Assembly (NCBI RefSeq): GCF_016785085.1
Contig: NZ_JAENHO010000001.1
Location: 966,631 to 1,030,630 of the forward strand
Reading direction: 5' to 3'
Origin: Paractinoplanes lichenicola
GTDB lineage: Bacteria; Actinomycetota; Actinomycetes; Mycobacteriales; Micromonosporaceae
DNA length: 64,000 bases
Shown here: one piece after another, positions 8,564 to 16,890 of the stretch
Position numbering within the stretch: position 1 is the stretch's first letter
Layout: every line of letters begins with the position of its first letter
Notes under the pieces: model-generated
Told to the model about the DNA's origin: nothing
The model's input: the letters and a program-made list of their open reading frames with translations, nothing else
The model's database searches: none
Made by a program: the position numbers and the translations under genes

Positions 8564-8694
8564 GCGGCCGCGCTCAGGAACGGCGTCCCGATGAGCCGGT
8601 ACTGCGGGATGGCCATGCCGTCGCTGCCGCCGGTGATCACGACCCGGCGGCCGGTCAGGTCGGGCCGACTGATGTCGATGGTGATGCGCGCCAT
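8560..8694 (-). pseudogene. Remnant of a short-chain dehydrogenase (5' end only)
   Basis: A 44-codon reading frame begins like an NAD(P)-dependent SDR: MARITIDISRPDLTGRRVV and then the nucleotide-binding start ITGGSDGM. It then breaks off into AIPQYRLIGTPFLSAAA and stops. A full SDR needs about 250 residues and a YxxxK motif, which are absent. The final 17 residues may be the C-terminus of the former gene left by an internal deletion. It lies directly before, and overlaps by four bases, the MFS gene, so it may still act as a translated leader for it. Confidence 0.6.
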
Positions 8695-8827
8695 GGTGCG
8701 GCTCCTCTCGGTTGCCTCCGAGATTCGTGCACATTCCGGAACGCAGCCAGGGCCTGCCGATCCGAGGCTCCCCGATCAGCGGCGACGCACGACATCGAGA
8801 GACTCCGCAGCCACGGTTGTCGATCCG

Positions 8828-9439
8828 TCAGCCGAGTGACGAGCGCGCCACCGCCGCGGCCGCGCGGACCGGCCCGGCCAGCGCGCCGGCGATGACGGCG
8901 TAACCCGCGCTGGACGGGTGGAACCGGTCGGCGCTGAACAGGCCGGGGTCGACGGCGAAGCCCGCCGCCGAGGTCATCCCGATGTCCGCCACCCGCGCGC
9001 CCTCGGCCAGCGCGACCCGGCTCTGCGCGTCGTGCAGCATCCGGCTGCCGGCCTGGACGACCAGCCGCATCTGCGGCGGCACCCACGGCACCACGCTCAG
9101 ATCGGGGGCCGGCGCGACCACCACCTCGGCGCCGCCCGCTCGCAGCCGCCGGACCGCAGCGGCGAGCTCAGCGGCGGCCTGCTCCGGCGGCACCAGGCGG
9201 GTCAGGTCGTTCGCCCCGATGATGATCAGCGCGAGCTGCGGGCGCCACGCGAGGCCCCGCTCCACTTGAGCCCGCAGGTCGCGGCTCTGGGCTCCGGGCA
9301 CGGCGAAGACCCGTACCTCGTTGGGCAGGTCATGGGCGGTCATATCGGCCGAGAGGCGCTGCGCCACCGTGTCGGCAGCCGACGAGGCACCCTGGCCGTA
9401 GGCGATCGAGTCGCCGAAAATCGCGAACTTGAGTGTCAC
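8828..9439 (-). CDS. SGNH/GDSL-family hydrolase
   Basis: Predicted esterase or acyl hydrolase of 203 residues. Block I is FAIFGDSIAYGQG with the nucleophile Ser, block III is IIIGANDLTRL, and block V is DRFHPSSAGY with the catalytic Asp/His. The start is taken as GTG at 9439 (VTLKFAIFGDS). In-frame sequence further upstream is Arg/Pro-rich and unlike coding sequence of this family. No signal peptide, so probably intracellular. No operon partner. Substrate unknown. Confidence 0.8.
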   Translation of the reverse strand: MTLKFAIFGDSIAYGQGASSAADTVAQRLSADMTAHDLPNEVRVFAVPGAQSRDLRAQVERGLAWRPQLALIIIGANDLTRLVPPEQAAAELAAAVRRLRAGGAEVVVAPAPDLSVVPWVPPQMRLVVQAGSRMLHDAQSRVALAEGARVADIGMTSAAGFAVDPGLFSADRFHPSSAGYAVIAGALAGPVRAAAAVARSSLG

Positions 9440-9642
9440 GCCGTGTTCAACTTCGCGGCCGCCCGGTCGCTTCCCGGGGCGATTCACGGGTACGCCTGTG
9501 CCCACCCGCCCGCAGGCCGGTTCGCACCTGACCTCGGGCGAGTGGCGCAACGGCTGAGGCCGGTGGACCACCCGGCGGCGACGTGCGAAATGCAAATCCT
9601 GCAACTCCTTGTCTTGATATCGACGCATGCCTATCGTCCGGA

Positions 9643-9656
9643 GGTAAGCGCTTTCC
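9643..9656. promoter_or_regulatory. Candidate LacI-type operator before the pectate lyase
   Basis: The 14-base element GGTAAGCGCTTTCC is an imperfect palindrome (12 of 14 positions) centred on GCGC, 54 bp before the pectate lyase ATG. LacI-family repressors of carbohydrate genes often bind palindromes with a central CG step. The surrounding 9440-9710 region holds no gene that I can support. Confidence 0.4.
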
Positions 9657-9710
9657 TGTCGTGGGGGTGGGCAGCGCGACGCACTCCCGATGATGGAAAG
9701 TGAGACAGGG

Positions 9711-10919
9711 ATGAAGCGATCAGTCGCTCTGCGGTGGTCGGCCGGGGCCGCCACCGCGCTCACGGCCGCCGCGATCATGTTGACGCTGCCGGCCGCCCAG
9801 GCCCTCGCGGCCGACAACCTGAGCCTGAACGGCGGCGCCGACGGCTCCAGCAAGGCCAGCGGCACCAGCTACGGCAACGTCAAGGACGGCAACACCGGCA
9901 CCTACTGGTCGCCGGCGAGCTCGACCGGCTATGTCTCGGTCAAGTGGAGCAGCGCCACGACGGTCTCGTCGGCGATCATCAAGCACGCCTCGGGCGGCGG
10001 CACGATCAGCGCCTGGCGGCTGCTCAACGCCGACAGCGGCGCCGTGCTGACCAGCGGCAGCGGCAGCCCGGGGACGATCTCGTTCGCCTCGACGTCACTG
10101 AAGAAGCTGACCCTCGACATCACCAGTGCGTCCGGCGCGCCGCGGATCGCCGAGTTCGAGACGTACGCCAGTGGGGGCGGCACGACTCCCACGACGCCGC
10201 CCACGACCGGCGGCCCCACGACGCCGCCGCCGTCCGGCAGCACGCCGACCGGCGCCTGGCCGTCCTCGGCGGGGTCGGTCAGCATCTCCGGCACGGTCAA
10301 CGTCTCGGGCACCTTCGACGGGGGCATGAAGACGTACTGCTGCATCGGTGACGGCTCGCAGAGCGAGTCCCAGGACCCGATGTTCAAGATCGCCAACGGC
10401 GGCACGCTGCAGAACGTCATCCTCGGCTCCCCGGCCGGCGACGGCGTGCACTGCGAGGGCACCTGCACCATCCGCAACGTGTGGTGGAACGACATCGGTG
10501 AGGACGCCGCGACGTTCAAGGGCACCGGCGGCGGCACCAGCTACGTCATCGGCGGCGGGGCGCGCAACGGCAGCGACAAGACGTTCCAGCACAACGGCAA
10601 CGGCACGGTCAGCATCTCCGGCTTCTACCTGAGCGGCTCGGGCAAGCTGTACCGTGGCTGCGGCAACTGCACGAACTCGTACACCCGCCACGTGAAGATC
10701 GACAACGTGCTGCTGAACGACATCGACATGGTCGCCGGCATCAACTCGAACTGGGGCGACACGGCGACGATCACCCGCGTGGTCCTCACCAACGCCTCGA
10801 GCGCCACGGTCTGCGGCAAGTATCAGGGCGTGGCCAAAGGCAGCGAGCCCAAGTATCTGGGCGCGGGCTGGAACGACAGCAACTGCAAGGTCAGCCAGAG
10901 CGACATCACGTACCGCTAG
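9711..10919 (+). CDS. Secreted pectate lyase, PL3 family, with discoidin-like module
   Basis: Predicted extracellular pectate lyase. Signal peptide about residues 1-34. An N-terminal beta-sandwich of the F5/8 type C (discoidin) style spans about 35-155, with NVKDGNTGTYWSPAS and a closing PRIAEFETYAS. A TTPTTPPTT linker leads to a PL3 parallel beta-helix (about 190-402) with GDGVHCEGTCTIRNVWWNDI and several paired Cys. The start at 9711 is preferred over the ATG at 9690 because GGAAAG at 9694-9699 precedes it and MKRSVALRW begins the signal peptide. Pectin attack complements the xylan enzymes at the start of the window. Confidence 0.87.
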   Translation: MKRSVALRWSAGAATALTAAAIMLTLPAAQALAADNLSLNGGADGSSKASGTSYGNVKDGNTGTYWSPASSTGYVSVKWSSATTVSSAIIKHASGGGTISAWRLLNADSGAVLTSGSGSPGTISFASTSLKKLTLDITSASGAPRIAEFETYASGGGTTPTTPPTTGGPTTPPPSGSTPTGAWPSSAGSVSISGTVNVSGTFDGGMKTYCCIGDGSQSESQDPMFKIANGGTLQNVILGSPAGDGVHCEGTCTIRNVWWNDIGEDAATFKGTGGGTSYVIGGGARNGSDKTFQHNGNGTVSISGFYLSGSGKLYRGCGNCTNSYTRHVKIDNVLLNDIDMVAGINSNWGDTATITRVVLTNASSATVCGKYQGVAKGSEPKYLGAGWNDSNCKVSQSDITYR

Positions 10920-10924
10920 AACTT

Positions 10925-10970
10925 GATCGGTTGTGAAAGGGAGGGGCGCCGCCACGCCCCTCCCCCGATC
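10925..10970. terminator. Bidirectional terminator between convergent genes
   Basis: A perfect 10-bp G-rich stem (10939-10948 with 10955-10964) with a 6-base loop is nested inside outer arms GATCGG (10925-10930) and CCGATC (10965-10970). It separates the pectate lyase from the convergent small secreted gene ending at 10975. Confidence 0.75.
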
Positions 10971-10974
10971 TCGG

Positions 10975-11427
10975 TCAGGGACAGGTCACCGGGGTGGAGT
11001 AGCTGATGGCGCCCCACTTGCCGGTGCGGTTGTCGTAGACCTGGAAGACGTATCCGACGGAGTTGCCCTGGTGGCAGCCCGCGAAATAGGGGAAGACGGC
11101 GTAGTTGTGGCCGCCGGTCTTCACGGTGAGGCGCTGGGGATTGTTCGGGTTCCAGCCGATGCCGCCGCCGTTGATGCGGTAGCCGTCCTTGACCGTGAGC
11201 TCCACCTCGGAGCCGTGGTTGTTCTGCACGAAGACGATGCCGCCGACCTTGTGGCCGGAGAGGGTCTCGTTGCAGGCTCGGTAATGAATGCTGATGCGCA
11301 CCGTCTTGGTCGCGCCGCAAGCGCTTGCCGCATCAGCGGGTGACGCGGCGGCAAGCGGAAGCGCGACGATCAGTGTGGCCGCCGGCACCATGAGGCTCCG
11401 GCGGGCGGTTCGTGCGATGGCCACCAT
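10975..11427 (-). CDS. Small secreted four-cysteine protein of unknown function
   Basis: 150 residues. Signal peptide of about 33 residues ending PADA, then a mature protein of about 117 residues with four Cys (near SACGATK, YRACNET, FAGCHQG and the C-terminal VTCP), which suggests two disulphides. No family recognised. GAGGAG precedes the ATG. It follows another small secreted protein gene after only 9 bp on the same strand, so the two are probably co-expressed. It lies next to the pectate lyase and the SARP regulator, but nothing in the sequence ties it to either. Confidence 0.75.
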   Translation of the reverse strand: MVAIARTARRSLMVPAATLIVALPLAAASPADAASACGATKTVRISIHYRACNETLSGHKVGGIVFVQNNHGSEVELTVKDGYRINGGGIGWNPNNPQRLTVKTGGHNYAVFPYFAGCHQGNSVGYVFQVYDNRTGKWGAISYSTPVTCP

Positions 11428-11436
11428 GCGGACTCC

Positions 11437-11739
11437 TCAGCTCGCGTTGTTGGTTTCCCGGCCGCGCTTGACGATGTACGTGCTGCACTTCGGGGTCGCG
11501 GACCAATTGTTGATCGTCCGCCAGGGGCCGTACTGCCGGAATGTGGTCTGGCCGCTGGACGACTCGCAGTCCTGCCAGGCCCGGATCATTCCGAAGCCCG
11601 ACGTGTATCTCACCGACGTCTGGGTGCTGGTGTATCGCGTCTGAATGCCGGTCGGCGCGGCCTGGGCGGCGCTCGGCACGGCCAGGAGGGCGGCGGTCGT
11701 GAATGCCGCGGCGGCGATGCCGGCAAAAGCTCGTGTCAT
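11437..11739 (-). CDS. Small secreted two-cysteine protein of unknown function
   Basis: 100 residues. MTRAFAGIAAAAFTTAALL opens a signal peptide ending AAQAA near residue 28. The mature part is about 70 residues with a Cys pair (QDCESS and PKCSTY), rich in Thr, Ser, Tyr and Arg. The ATG follows GAGAGGAAAG. The same frame stays open far upstream, but that part is antisense to the SARP gene. First gene of a two-gene unit with the four-Cys protein. Function unknown; small disulphide-bonded exported proteins of this kind are common in filamentous actinobacteria. Confidence 0.72.
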   Translation of the reverse strand: MTRAFAGIAAAAFTTAALLAVPSAAQAAPTGIQTRYTSTQTSVRYTSGFGMIRAWQDCESSSGQTTFRQYGPWRTINNWSATPKCSTYIVKRGRETNNAS

Positions 11740-11835
11740 GAACTTTCCTCTCGGGGCTGCGGCGTTGATGCCGCGCCCTAATGTGCTTGATGGCAGTCGA
11801 TGGATTGTCGAAGAAATGTCGAGCGCGGGGGCGTG

Positions 11836-14553
11836 ATGCGGTTTCAGCTGCTCGGAGAGCCGCAGGTGCACGCCGAGGGCCGTACGGCGGCGACCGGCCC
11901 GCCGAAACAGACGGCGGTCCTGGCCGCGCTGCTCCTCGACGCCAACCGGCCGCTGTCGACGGAGGTGCTGGTGGAGCGGGTCTGGGGGCTCGAGGCGCAC
12001 CCCGGCGCGGCGCGCACGCTGCACACGTACGTCTCCCGCATCCGGCAGCTGCTCGAGCCGGCCGACGACCGGGTCCGGTTGCACCGTTCGCGCGGCGGCG
12101 GCTACCGGCTGGAGCTGCCCGAGGAGTCGCTCGATCTGCACAACTTCCGGCAGCTCGTCACCCGGGCGTCCGAGCTGGACCGGGCCGATCCGAAACGGCT
12201 CACGCTGCTGCGCGAGGCCATGGCGTTGTGGCGCGGTCAGCCCCTGGCCGGCGTGCCCGGTGACTGGGCCGCGCGGGCGCGCACGCTGCTGATCGACGAG
12301 CGGATCGACGCGGCCGTGCACTGGGCCGACGCCGAGATCCGCACCGGCAGCCCGGCGACGGCCCTGGGGCCCCTGACCGAGCTCGCCGATCAGCATCCGC
12401 TGGTCGAGCCGCTGGCCGCCGCGCTGATCCGCACGCTCGCGGCCACGGGTCACCCCGCCAAAGCCATAGACCAGTTCCTTTCCGTACGCCGGAGGCTGGT
12501 CGACGAATTGGGCGTCGAGCCCGGCGCCGAGCTGCGGGCGGCCCACCGGGACATCCTGCGCGAGACGCGGGACCCCGACGAGATCGTCCCGGCCCAGCTG
12601 CCGCTCGACGTGCCGGACTTCGTCGGCCGCGAAGCCGAGCTGCAGCGGCTGCACGACCTGGCCACCACCGCGGTGATCGTCGTGTCGGGCACGGCCGGCG
12701 TGGGCAAGAGCACGCTCGTTGTGCACTGGGGTCACCGGATGCGCCGGCACTTCCCCGACGGCCAGCTCTACGTCGACCTGCTCGGCTTCGACCCGGCCGG
12801 CACCGCCCTGAGCCCGGCCGACGCGCTGCGCAACCTGCTGCTGGCCCTGGCCGTGCCCGCCGCGCGCATCCCGGCCGGCCTGGACGCGCGGTCGGCGCTC
12901 TATCGCAGTGTGCTGGCCGATCGCCGGGTGCTGGTGGTGCTGGACAACGCGGCCCACGAACGCGACGTGCGCCCGCTGCTGCCCGGCGCGCCGAACTGCC
13001 TGGTCGTCGTGGCCAGCCGCAGCCAGCTGCCGGGCCTGGTCGCCGCCGCGGGGGCCCGGCCGGTCGAGCTCGGCCTGCTGCCGCCCGCGCAGGCCCGCGA
13101 GCTGCTGAGCCGCCGGCTCGGGGCCGGACGGGTCGCCGCCGAGCCGGCCGCGGTCGACCGGATCCTCGCCGCCTGCGCGCGGCTTCCCCTGGCGTTGACC
13201 GTCACCGCCGCGCGGGCGCTGCAACAACCCGGCCAGCCCCTGGCGCGACTGGCCGAGCAGCTGCACGCCGTACGGGAAAGCCTTGATGCCTTTGCCTCCG
13301 ACGACGAGGCGACCGATGTGCGGGCGGTGCTGTCGTGGTCGTATCGGGCCCTGCCGGCCGAGGCGGCGCGGCTGTTCCGGCTGCTCGGCCTGCATCCGGG
13401 CCCCGACGTGACCGTGCCCGCCGTGGCCGCCCTGCTCTCCGAGCCGATCGAGATCGCCGAGCGGCAGTTGCGCGCGCTCACCCGGGCCAGCCTGCTCAGC
13501 GAGCACCGGCCGGATCGGTACGTGTCGCACGACCTGCTCCGGGCCTATGCGGCCGAGCTGGTGCAACCGGAGGAGTCGGCGGCCCCGCTCGAGCGGATGC
13601 TCGACTACTACGTGCACTCGGCGTACGCCGCCGACCGGATCCTGTATCCGACCCGGGAGGTGCCCGAGCTCACCACCGACGGCCCGGTGACCAGGCCGCC
13701 CGACCATCCCGCGGCGCTCGCCTGGTTCACCGAGGAACACCAGGTTCTCGTACGGATGGTCCGGCGCGCGCACGAGGCCGGGCTCGACAACGGGGCGTGG
13801 CTACTGGCGCGCGGCCTGACCACGTATTTCGACCTGCAGGGGCACTGGCCGGACTGGGCCCACACCCAGCAGGTCGCGCTGGCCGCGGCCACCCGCGCGA
13901 GCGATCCCGCCCGAGCGGCGTCCGCGCAGCTCAACCTGGGTCTGGCCCACGCCGAGCTCGCCCCCGACGACGCGATCCGCCACCTGCGGCTGGCCCTCGA
14001 CGGCTACCGGCGGATCGGCCAGGCGAAGGGGCAGGCCCACGCGCACAACGCGCTCGCCCGGGTGCTCGGCAGCCAGGGCGACCCCCGGGCGGCGCTGCAC
14101 CAGACCGAGCAGGCGGTCGAACTGTTCGGCCGGGAGGGCAACCACGGCGGGCAGGCCCGGGCGCTGAACAACCTCGGCTGGTATCACACCCAGCTCGGCG
14201 AGAACGACCGCGCGCTGGCTCGCTGCCAGGAGGCGCTGCAGCTGCACCGCCGGATCGGCGACCGGTACGGCGAGGCGAACACGCTGGACAGCCTGGGGCT
14301 GACGTTCCACCACCTCGGCGAGCACGACCGGGCGGTCGAGGAATATCGGGCGGCGCTGGAGGCCTGGCTCGAGGTCGGCGACCGCTACAACGAGGCCGGC
14401 ACGCTCGGCCGGCTGGGCGACACCTACCTCGAGCTCGGCCAGGCCGGCGAGGCCCGCCGGGTGTGGGAACGGGCGCTGACCATCCTGACCGACCTCGGCC
14501 ACACCGACGCCGACCAGATCCGCCACCACCTCGACGCCCTCGGCCGGCCCTGA
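11836..14553 (+). CDS. SARP/BTAD-family regulator with NB-ARC and TPR domains (AfsR-like)
   Basis: Large transcriptional activator of 905 residues. An OmpR-like winged helix DNA-binding domain (about 1-95) and a BTAD domain (about 100-245) are followed by an NB-ARC ATPase with P-loop SGTAGVGKSTLV (about 283-294) and a VLVVLDNA Walker B. The C-terminal third has at least five TPR units (about 690-900; repeats such as ALNNLGWYHTQLGENDRALA). Start at 11836 (MRFQLLGEPQVHAEG) is the family's usual N-terminus. AfsR-like proteins control secondary metabolism or development. No biosynthetic cluster is visible here, so targets are unknown. The VOC gene begins 18 bp downstream. Confidence 0.9.
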   Translation: MRFQLLGEPQVHAEGRTAATGPPKQTAVLAALLLDANRPLSTEVLVERVWGLEAHPGAARTLHTYVSRIRQLLEPADDRVRLHRSRGGGYRLELPEESLDLHNFRQLVTRASELDRADPKRLTLLREAMALWRGQPLAGVPGDWAARARTLLIDERIDAAVHWADAEIRTGSPATALGPLTELADQHPLVEPLAAALIRTLAATGHPAKAIDQFLSVRRRLVDELGVEPGAELRAAHRDILRETRDPDEIVPAQLPLDVPDFVGREAELQRLHDLATTAVIVVSGTAGVGKSTLVVHWGHRMRRHFPDGQLYVDLLGFDPAGTALSPADALRNLLLALAVPAARIPAGLDARSALYRSVLADRRVLVVLDNAAHERDVRPLLPGAPNCLVVVASRSQLPGLVAAAGARPVELGLLPPAQARELLSRRLGAGRVAAEPAAVDRILAACARLPLALTVTAARALQQPGQPLARLAEQLHAVRESLDAFASDDEATDVRAVLSWSYRALPAEAARLFRLLGLHPGPDVTVPAVAALLSEPIEIAERQLRALTRASLLSEHRPDRYVSHDLLRAYAAELVQPEESAAPLERMLDYYVHSAYAADRILYPTREVPELTTDGPVTRPPDHPAALAWFTEEHQVLVRMVRRAHEAGLDNGAWLLARGLTTYFDLQGHWPDWAHTQQVALAAATRASDPARAASAQLNLGLAHAELAPDDAIRHLRLALDGYRRIGQAKGQAHAHNALARVLGSQGDPRAALHQTEQAVELFGREGNHGGQARALNNLGWYHTQLGENDRALARCQEALQLHRRIGDRYGEANTLDSLGLTFHHLGEHDRAVEEYRAALEAWLEVGDRYNEAGTLGRLGDTYLELGQAGEARRVWERALTILTDLGHTDADQIRHHLDALGRP

Positions 14554-14571
14554 TCGGCCTACAGTCCGAGC

Positions 14572-15771
14572 ATGACAGGACTCGGAACGGACTGGCGGAT
14601 GGTCGACGGCGTCGCGACGGCGTGGTTCGAGGCGCCTTCCCTGACCGCGGCGGCGGCGCTGGCGGGCCGGTCGCCCGCGACGGTGGTCGATTTGCGCGCG
14701 ACCGGCCTGCGCGTACGTCTCTCGTCGGAGGAGCACGCCGAGGCGGTCTCGGCGGCCGCGCGGGAGCTCGGGCTGGCCGCGAACCCGGCCGCGCTGCAAC
14801 ACGTCAGCGTCGTCCTCGAATCCCCGGACCCGGCCGCGGTACGGCAGTTCTGGCAGCGAGTGCTCGGCTACACGCCCGGCGAGGACGGCGGCCTGGCGGA
14901 CCCGTTGCGGCGCGACCCCGCCCTGCGCATCCGGCCGGCGACCGAGGCCCGCCCGTTGCGGAACCGGATCCACCTCGACGTCGTACGCCCGGCCGCCGCG
15001 GTCGAGCAGGCCGGTCTGGGCGAGCCGTCGGGCCCGTACGGGGTCTGTCACCGCGACCCCGACGGCAACGAGGTCGACCTGGTGCCGGGCGACCCGCTGG
15101 GCGAGGCCGAGACGGCTGAGACGGCCGACTGGCAGACGGTGTTCGGCGCGATGGCGTGTTATCGCACCACCTCGGCGAAGCAGCAGCGCGACCTGGCCAC
15201 CGCGGCTGCGGCGCTGGCCGACGAGGCGGGCTTCCCCCTGCTGATCGACCTGCGCCCCGGGCTGGTGATCCTCGACAGCGGCAAGGACCTGTGGGAGGAA
15301 CCCGGCTTCCCCGGCCTCGCCGCCGGCCTGCAGGCCGCCGCCCGCGAACTCGGCGCCACCGCGGATCCGGAGCTGCCACGCTTGGCGCAACTCTTCCTCG
15401 ACGCCGCCGACGTCGACGCCGTCCGCGCGTTCTGGCTCGCCGCGCTCGGCTACTCCCCCGACCGGCGCGAGGGGGTCAGCGACATCCACGATCCGCGCCG
15501 GCTCAACCCGGTGCTGGTCTTCCAGCAGCTCGACACGTCGGACACAGACCGGCGCCGGCAGCGCAACCGGATCCATGTCGAGCTCGCCGTGCCGACGGAC
15601 CTCGCCCAAACGCGCCTCGCCACGATCGTCGCCGCCGGGGGCCGGCTGGTCGACGAGCCGGCGGGCCGCCTGCTGGTGGCCGACCCCGAAGGCAACGAAA
15701 TAGCGATCGTCAACGACCCGCTCTCAGCCGACGGGGTCGTCCACCTCACCGGGAGCGCTCGACGGGGCTGA
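14572..15771 (+). CDS. Fused VOC-superfamily (glyoxalase-like) protein
   Basis: 399 residues with two halves of similar plan. Each half has a segment that resembles the pterin-4a-carbinolamine dehydratase fold (residues 1-78 begin WRMVDGVATAWFEAPSLTAAAALA) followed by a glyoxalase-like beta-alpha-beta-beta-beta domain. The characteristic endings are CHRDPDGNEVDLVP (first half) and LVADPEGNEIAIVN (second half). The PCD-like assignment is by pattern only. Reaction unknown; metal ligands cannot be fixed by eye. It lies 18 bp behind the SARP gene and may be co-transcribed. Its 3' end overlaps the convergent ferric-reductase-like gene by 48 bp. Confidence 0.72.
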   Translation: MTGLGTDWRMVDGVATAWFEAPSLTAAAALAGRSPATVVDLRATGLRVRLSSEEHAEAVSAAARELGLAANPAALQHVSVVLESPDPAAVRQFWQRVLGYTPGEDGGLADPLRRDPALRIRPATEARPLRNRIHLDVVRPAAAVEQAGLGEPSGPYGVCHRDPDGNEVDLVPGDPLGEAETAETADWQTVFGAMACYRTTSAKQQRDLATAAAALADEAGFPLLIDLRPGLVILDSGKDLWEEPGFPGLAAGLQAAARELGATADPELPRLAQLFLDAADVDAVRAFWLAALGYSPDRREGVSDIHDPRRLNPVLVFQQLDTSDTDRRRQRNRIHVELAVPTDLAQTRLATIVAAGGRLVDEPAGRLLVADPEGNEIAIVNDPLSADGVVHLTGSARRG

Positions 15772-16344
15772 CGACCCGAGGTGCGTCGTCTGCGCGGCGG
15801 CGATGCCCGCGACCCCGAGGGCGGCCAGCAGGAGCAGCGCCGCGGTGCCCGGGCCGTCGAGTGCCCCGTCGGTGAGGACGGCGTGGCCGACACCCAGCAG
15901 GAGCGTCAGCGATCCGAAGAAGGCGTGCAGGATCCGGGTCGCCTGGGGTGCGTACGAGCTCCACCGCCGGACGATGCCGAGGACGACCACGATCACCAGC
16001 GCCACCGTGGCCAGCACGGCCATCCGCGCCCTGGTCGGGCCGTCCGGGGAGATCGCGAACAGCACGTCCTCGGGGCTCAGCAGCCAGAGCGCCGCCACGT
16101 GGACCAGCACCAGGACGAGCGCTGCCAGCCCCAGTGCCAGGTGGCCGCGGAACGCCGCCGGCCGCGACCGGGCCAGCACCGCCAGCAGGGGCTGGAACGC
16201 GATCAGCACCGTGGCGACGGCGGCCGCGACGGCCGACACAACGAGCGCGGCCGGACCGGCGTCGAGGTGGGAGCTGGTCAACGCCAGCCACACCAGCCCG
16301 GCGACGGCGGCGCAGAGCAGGAGCGCGGCCGCTCGCGCCCTCAT
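15724..16344 (-). CDS. Ferric-reductase-like heme membrane protein
   Basis: 206 residues, about six membrane spans. Two His pairs with 13 residues between partners are visible: GH...VH in one span region (RGHLALGL...LVHV) and LH...GH (RILHAFFG...GVGH). This is the bis-heme spacing of the ferric reductase/NOX-type transmembrane domain. No flavin or NAD domain is present, so it needs a separate electron donor. The ATG at 16344 lies 8 bp after the stop of the preceding intradiol-fold gene, so both, and probably the propeller gene before them, form one minus-strand operon. An electron-transfer or heme role is inference. Confidence 0.75.
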   Translation of the reverse strand: MRARAAALLLCAAVAGLVWLALTSSHLDAGPAALVVSAVAAAVATVLIAFQPLLAVLARSRPAAFRGHLALGLAALVLVLVHVAALWLLSPEDVLFAISPDGPTRARMAVLATVALVIVVVLGIVRRWSSYAPQATRILHAFFGSLTLLLGVGHAVLTDGALDGPGTAALLLLAALGVAGIAAAQTTHLGSSAPSSAPGEVDDPVG

Positions 16345-16351
16345 CGGCCGG

Positions 16352-16879
16352 TCACCTCGGCCGCAGGTTGAGGTCGATGGTGGCCGCGGTGTCGTCCAGG
16401 TCCACCACGTTCCGGATGAACACCGCCTCGTACGCGTCGTCGTCGTACCCGACATGGATGTTCGGCTCGCCGAACTGCGCCACCGTGGGAGCGGTCTCCA
16501 CCCGGTATCGGCCCTGGGCATCGGTTCGTACGCTGGTCCGGTTGTCGCTCTCGCCGCCGGTGCGGGTGGCCAGCCAGACCTGGATGCGGACGTCCGGCAG
16601 CGGCCGGCAGTCCCCGGCCTGCCGGACCACGCCCTGAATGACGAATCCGTCGCCGAGGTCCTCGCCCGGCGGGGCATCCGGTATGTAGTTGTTGTCGCCG
16701 CCGGGGTTGGATCGGGTGGCCGGGCAGCCCTCGGCCGGAGCCGCCGTGGCGTTGCCGGGACGGCTGCCGACATTCTGCGCGCCGGTGCCCGACAGGTCGC
16801 TGGCGAACAGTGCGACCCCGACGCCCGCGACTACGAGCACCATGAAGCCGACCAGCACAATCATCCTCGTACGGTTCAT
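16352..16879 (-). CDS. Membrane-anchored intradiol-dioxygenase-fold protein, probably non-catalytic
   Basis: 175 residues. An N-terminal signal-anchor (about 5-27) is followed by an intradiol ring-cleavage dioxygenase-like beta-sandwich (about 60-175): YIPDAPP, then GFVIQGVVRQAGDCRPLPDV, then GRYRVETAP. In true catechol dioxygenases the iron is held by two Tyr and a His-x-His pair. Here the matching segment reads EPNIHVGY, so the first His is replaced by Asn and iron binding is doubtful. It lies between the propeller gene (11 bp upstream) and the ferric-reductase-like gene (7 bp downstream). A binding or structural role outside the membrane is plausible. Confidence 0.72.
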   Translation of the reverse strand: MNRTRMIVLVGFMVLVVAGVGVALFASDLSGTGAQNVGSRPGNATAAPAEGCPATRSNPGGDNNYIPDAPPGEDLGDGFVIQGVVRQAGDCRPLPDVRIQVWLATRTGGESDNRTSVRTDAQGRYRVETAPTVAQFGEPNIHVGYDDDAYEAVFIRNVVDLDDTAATIDLNLRPR

Positions 16880-16890
16880 GCGCCCTCCCT

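Noticed and set aside
11328..11341. Palindrome GCAAGCGCTTGC as an operator
   Set aside because: It lies inside the signal-peptide coding region of a small secreted protein, not in a promoter, and may be chance.
11740..13773. Long minus-strand reading frame upstream of the small secreted protein
   Set aside because: It is antisense to the clearly conserved SARP gene and has Arg/Gly/His-rich composition typical of a GC-driven shadow.
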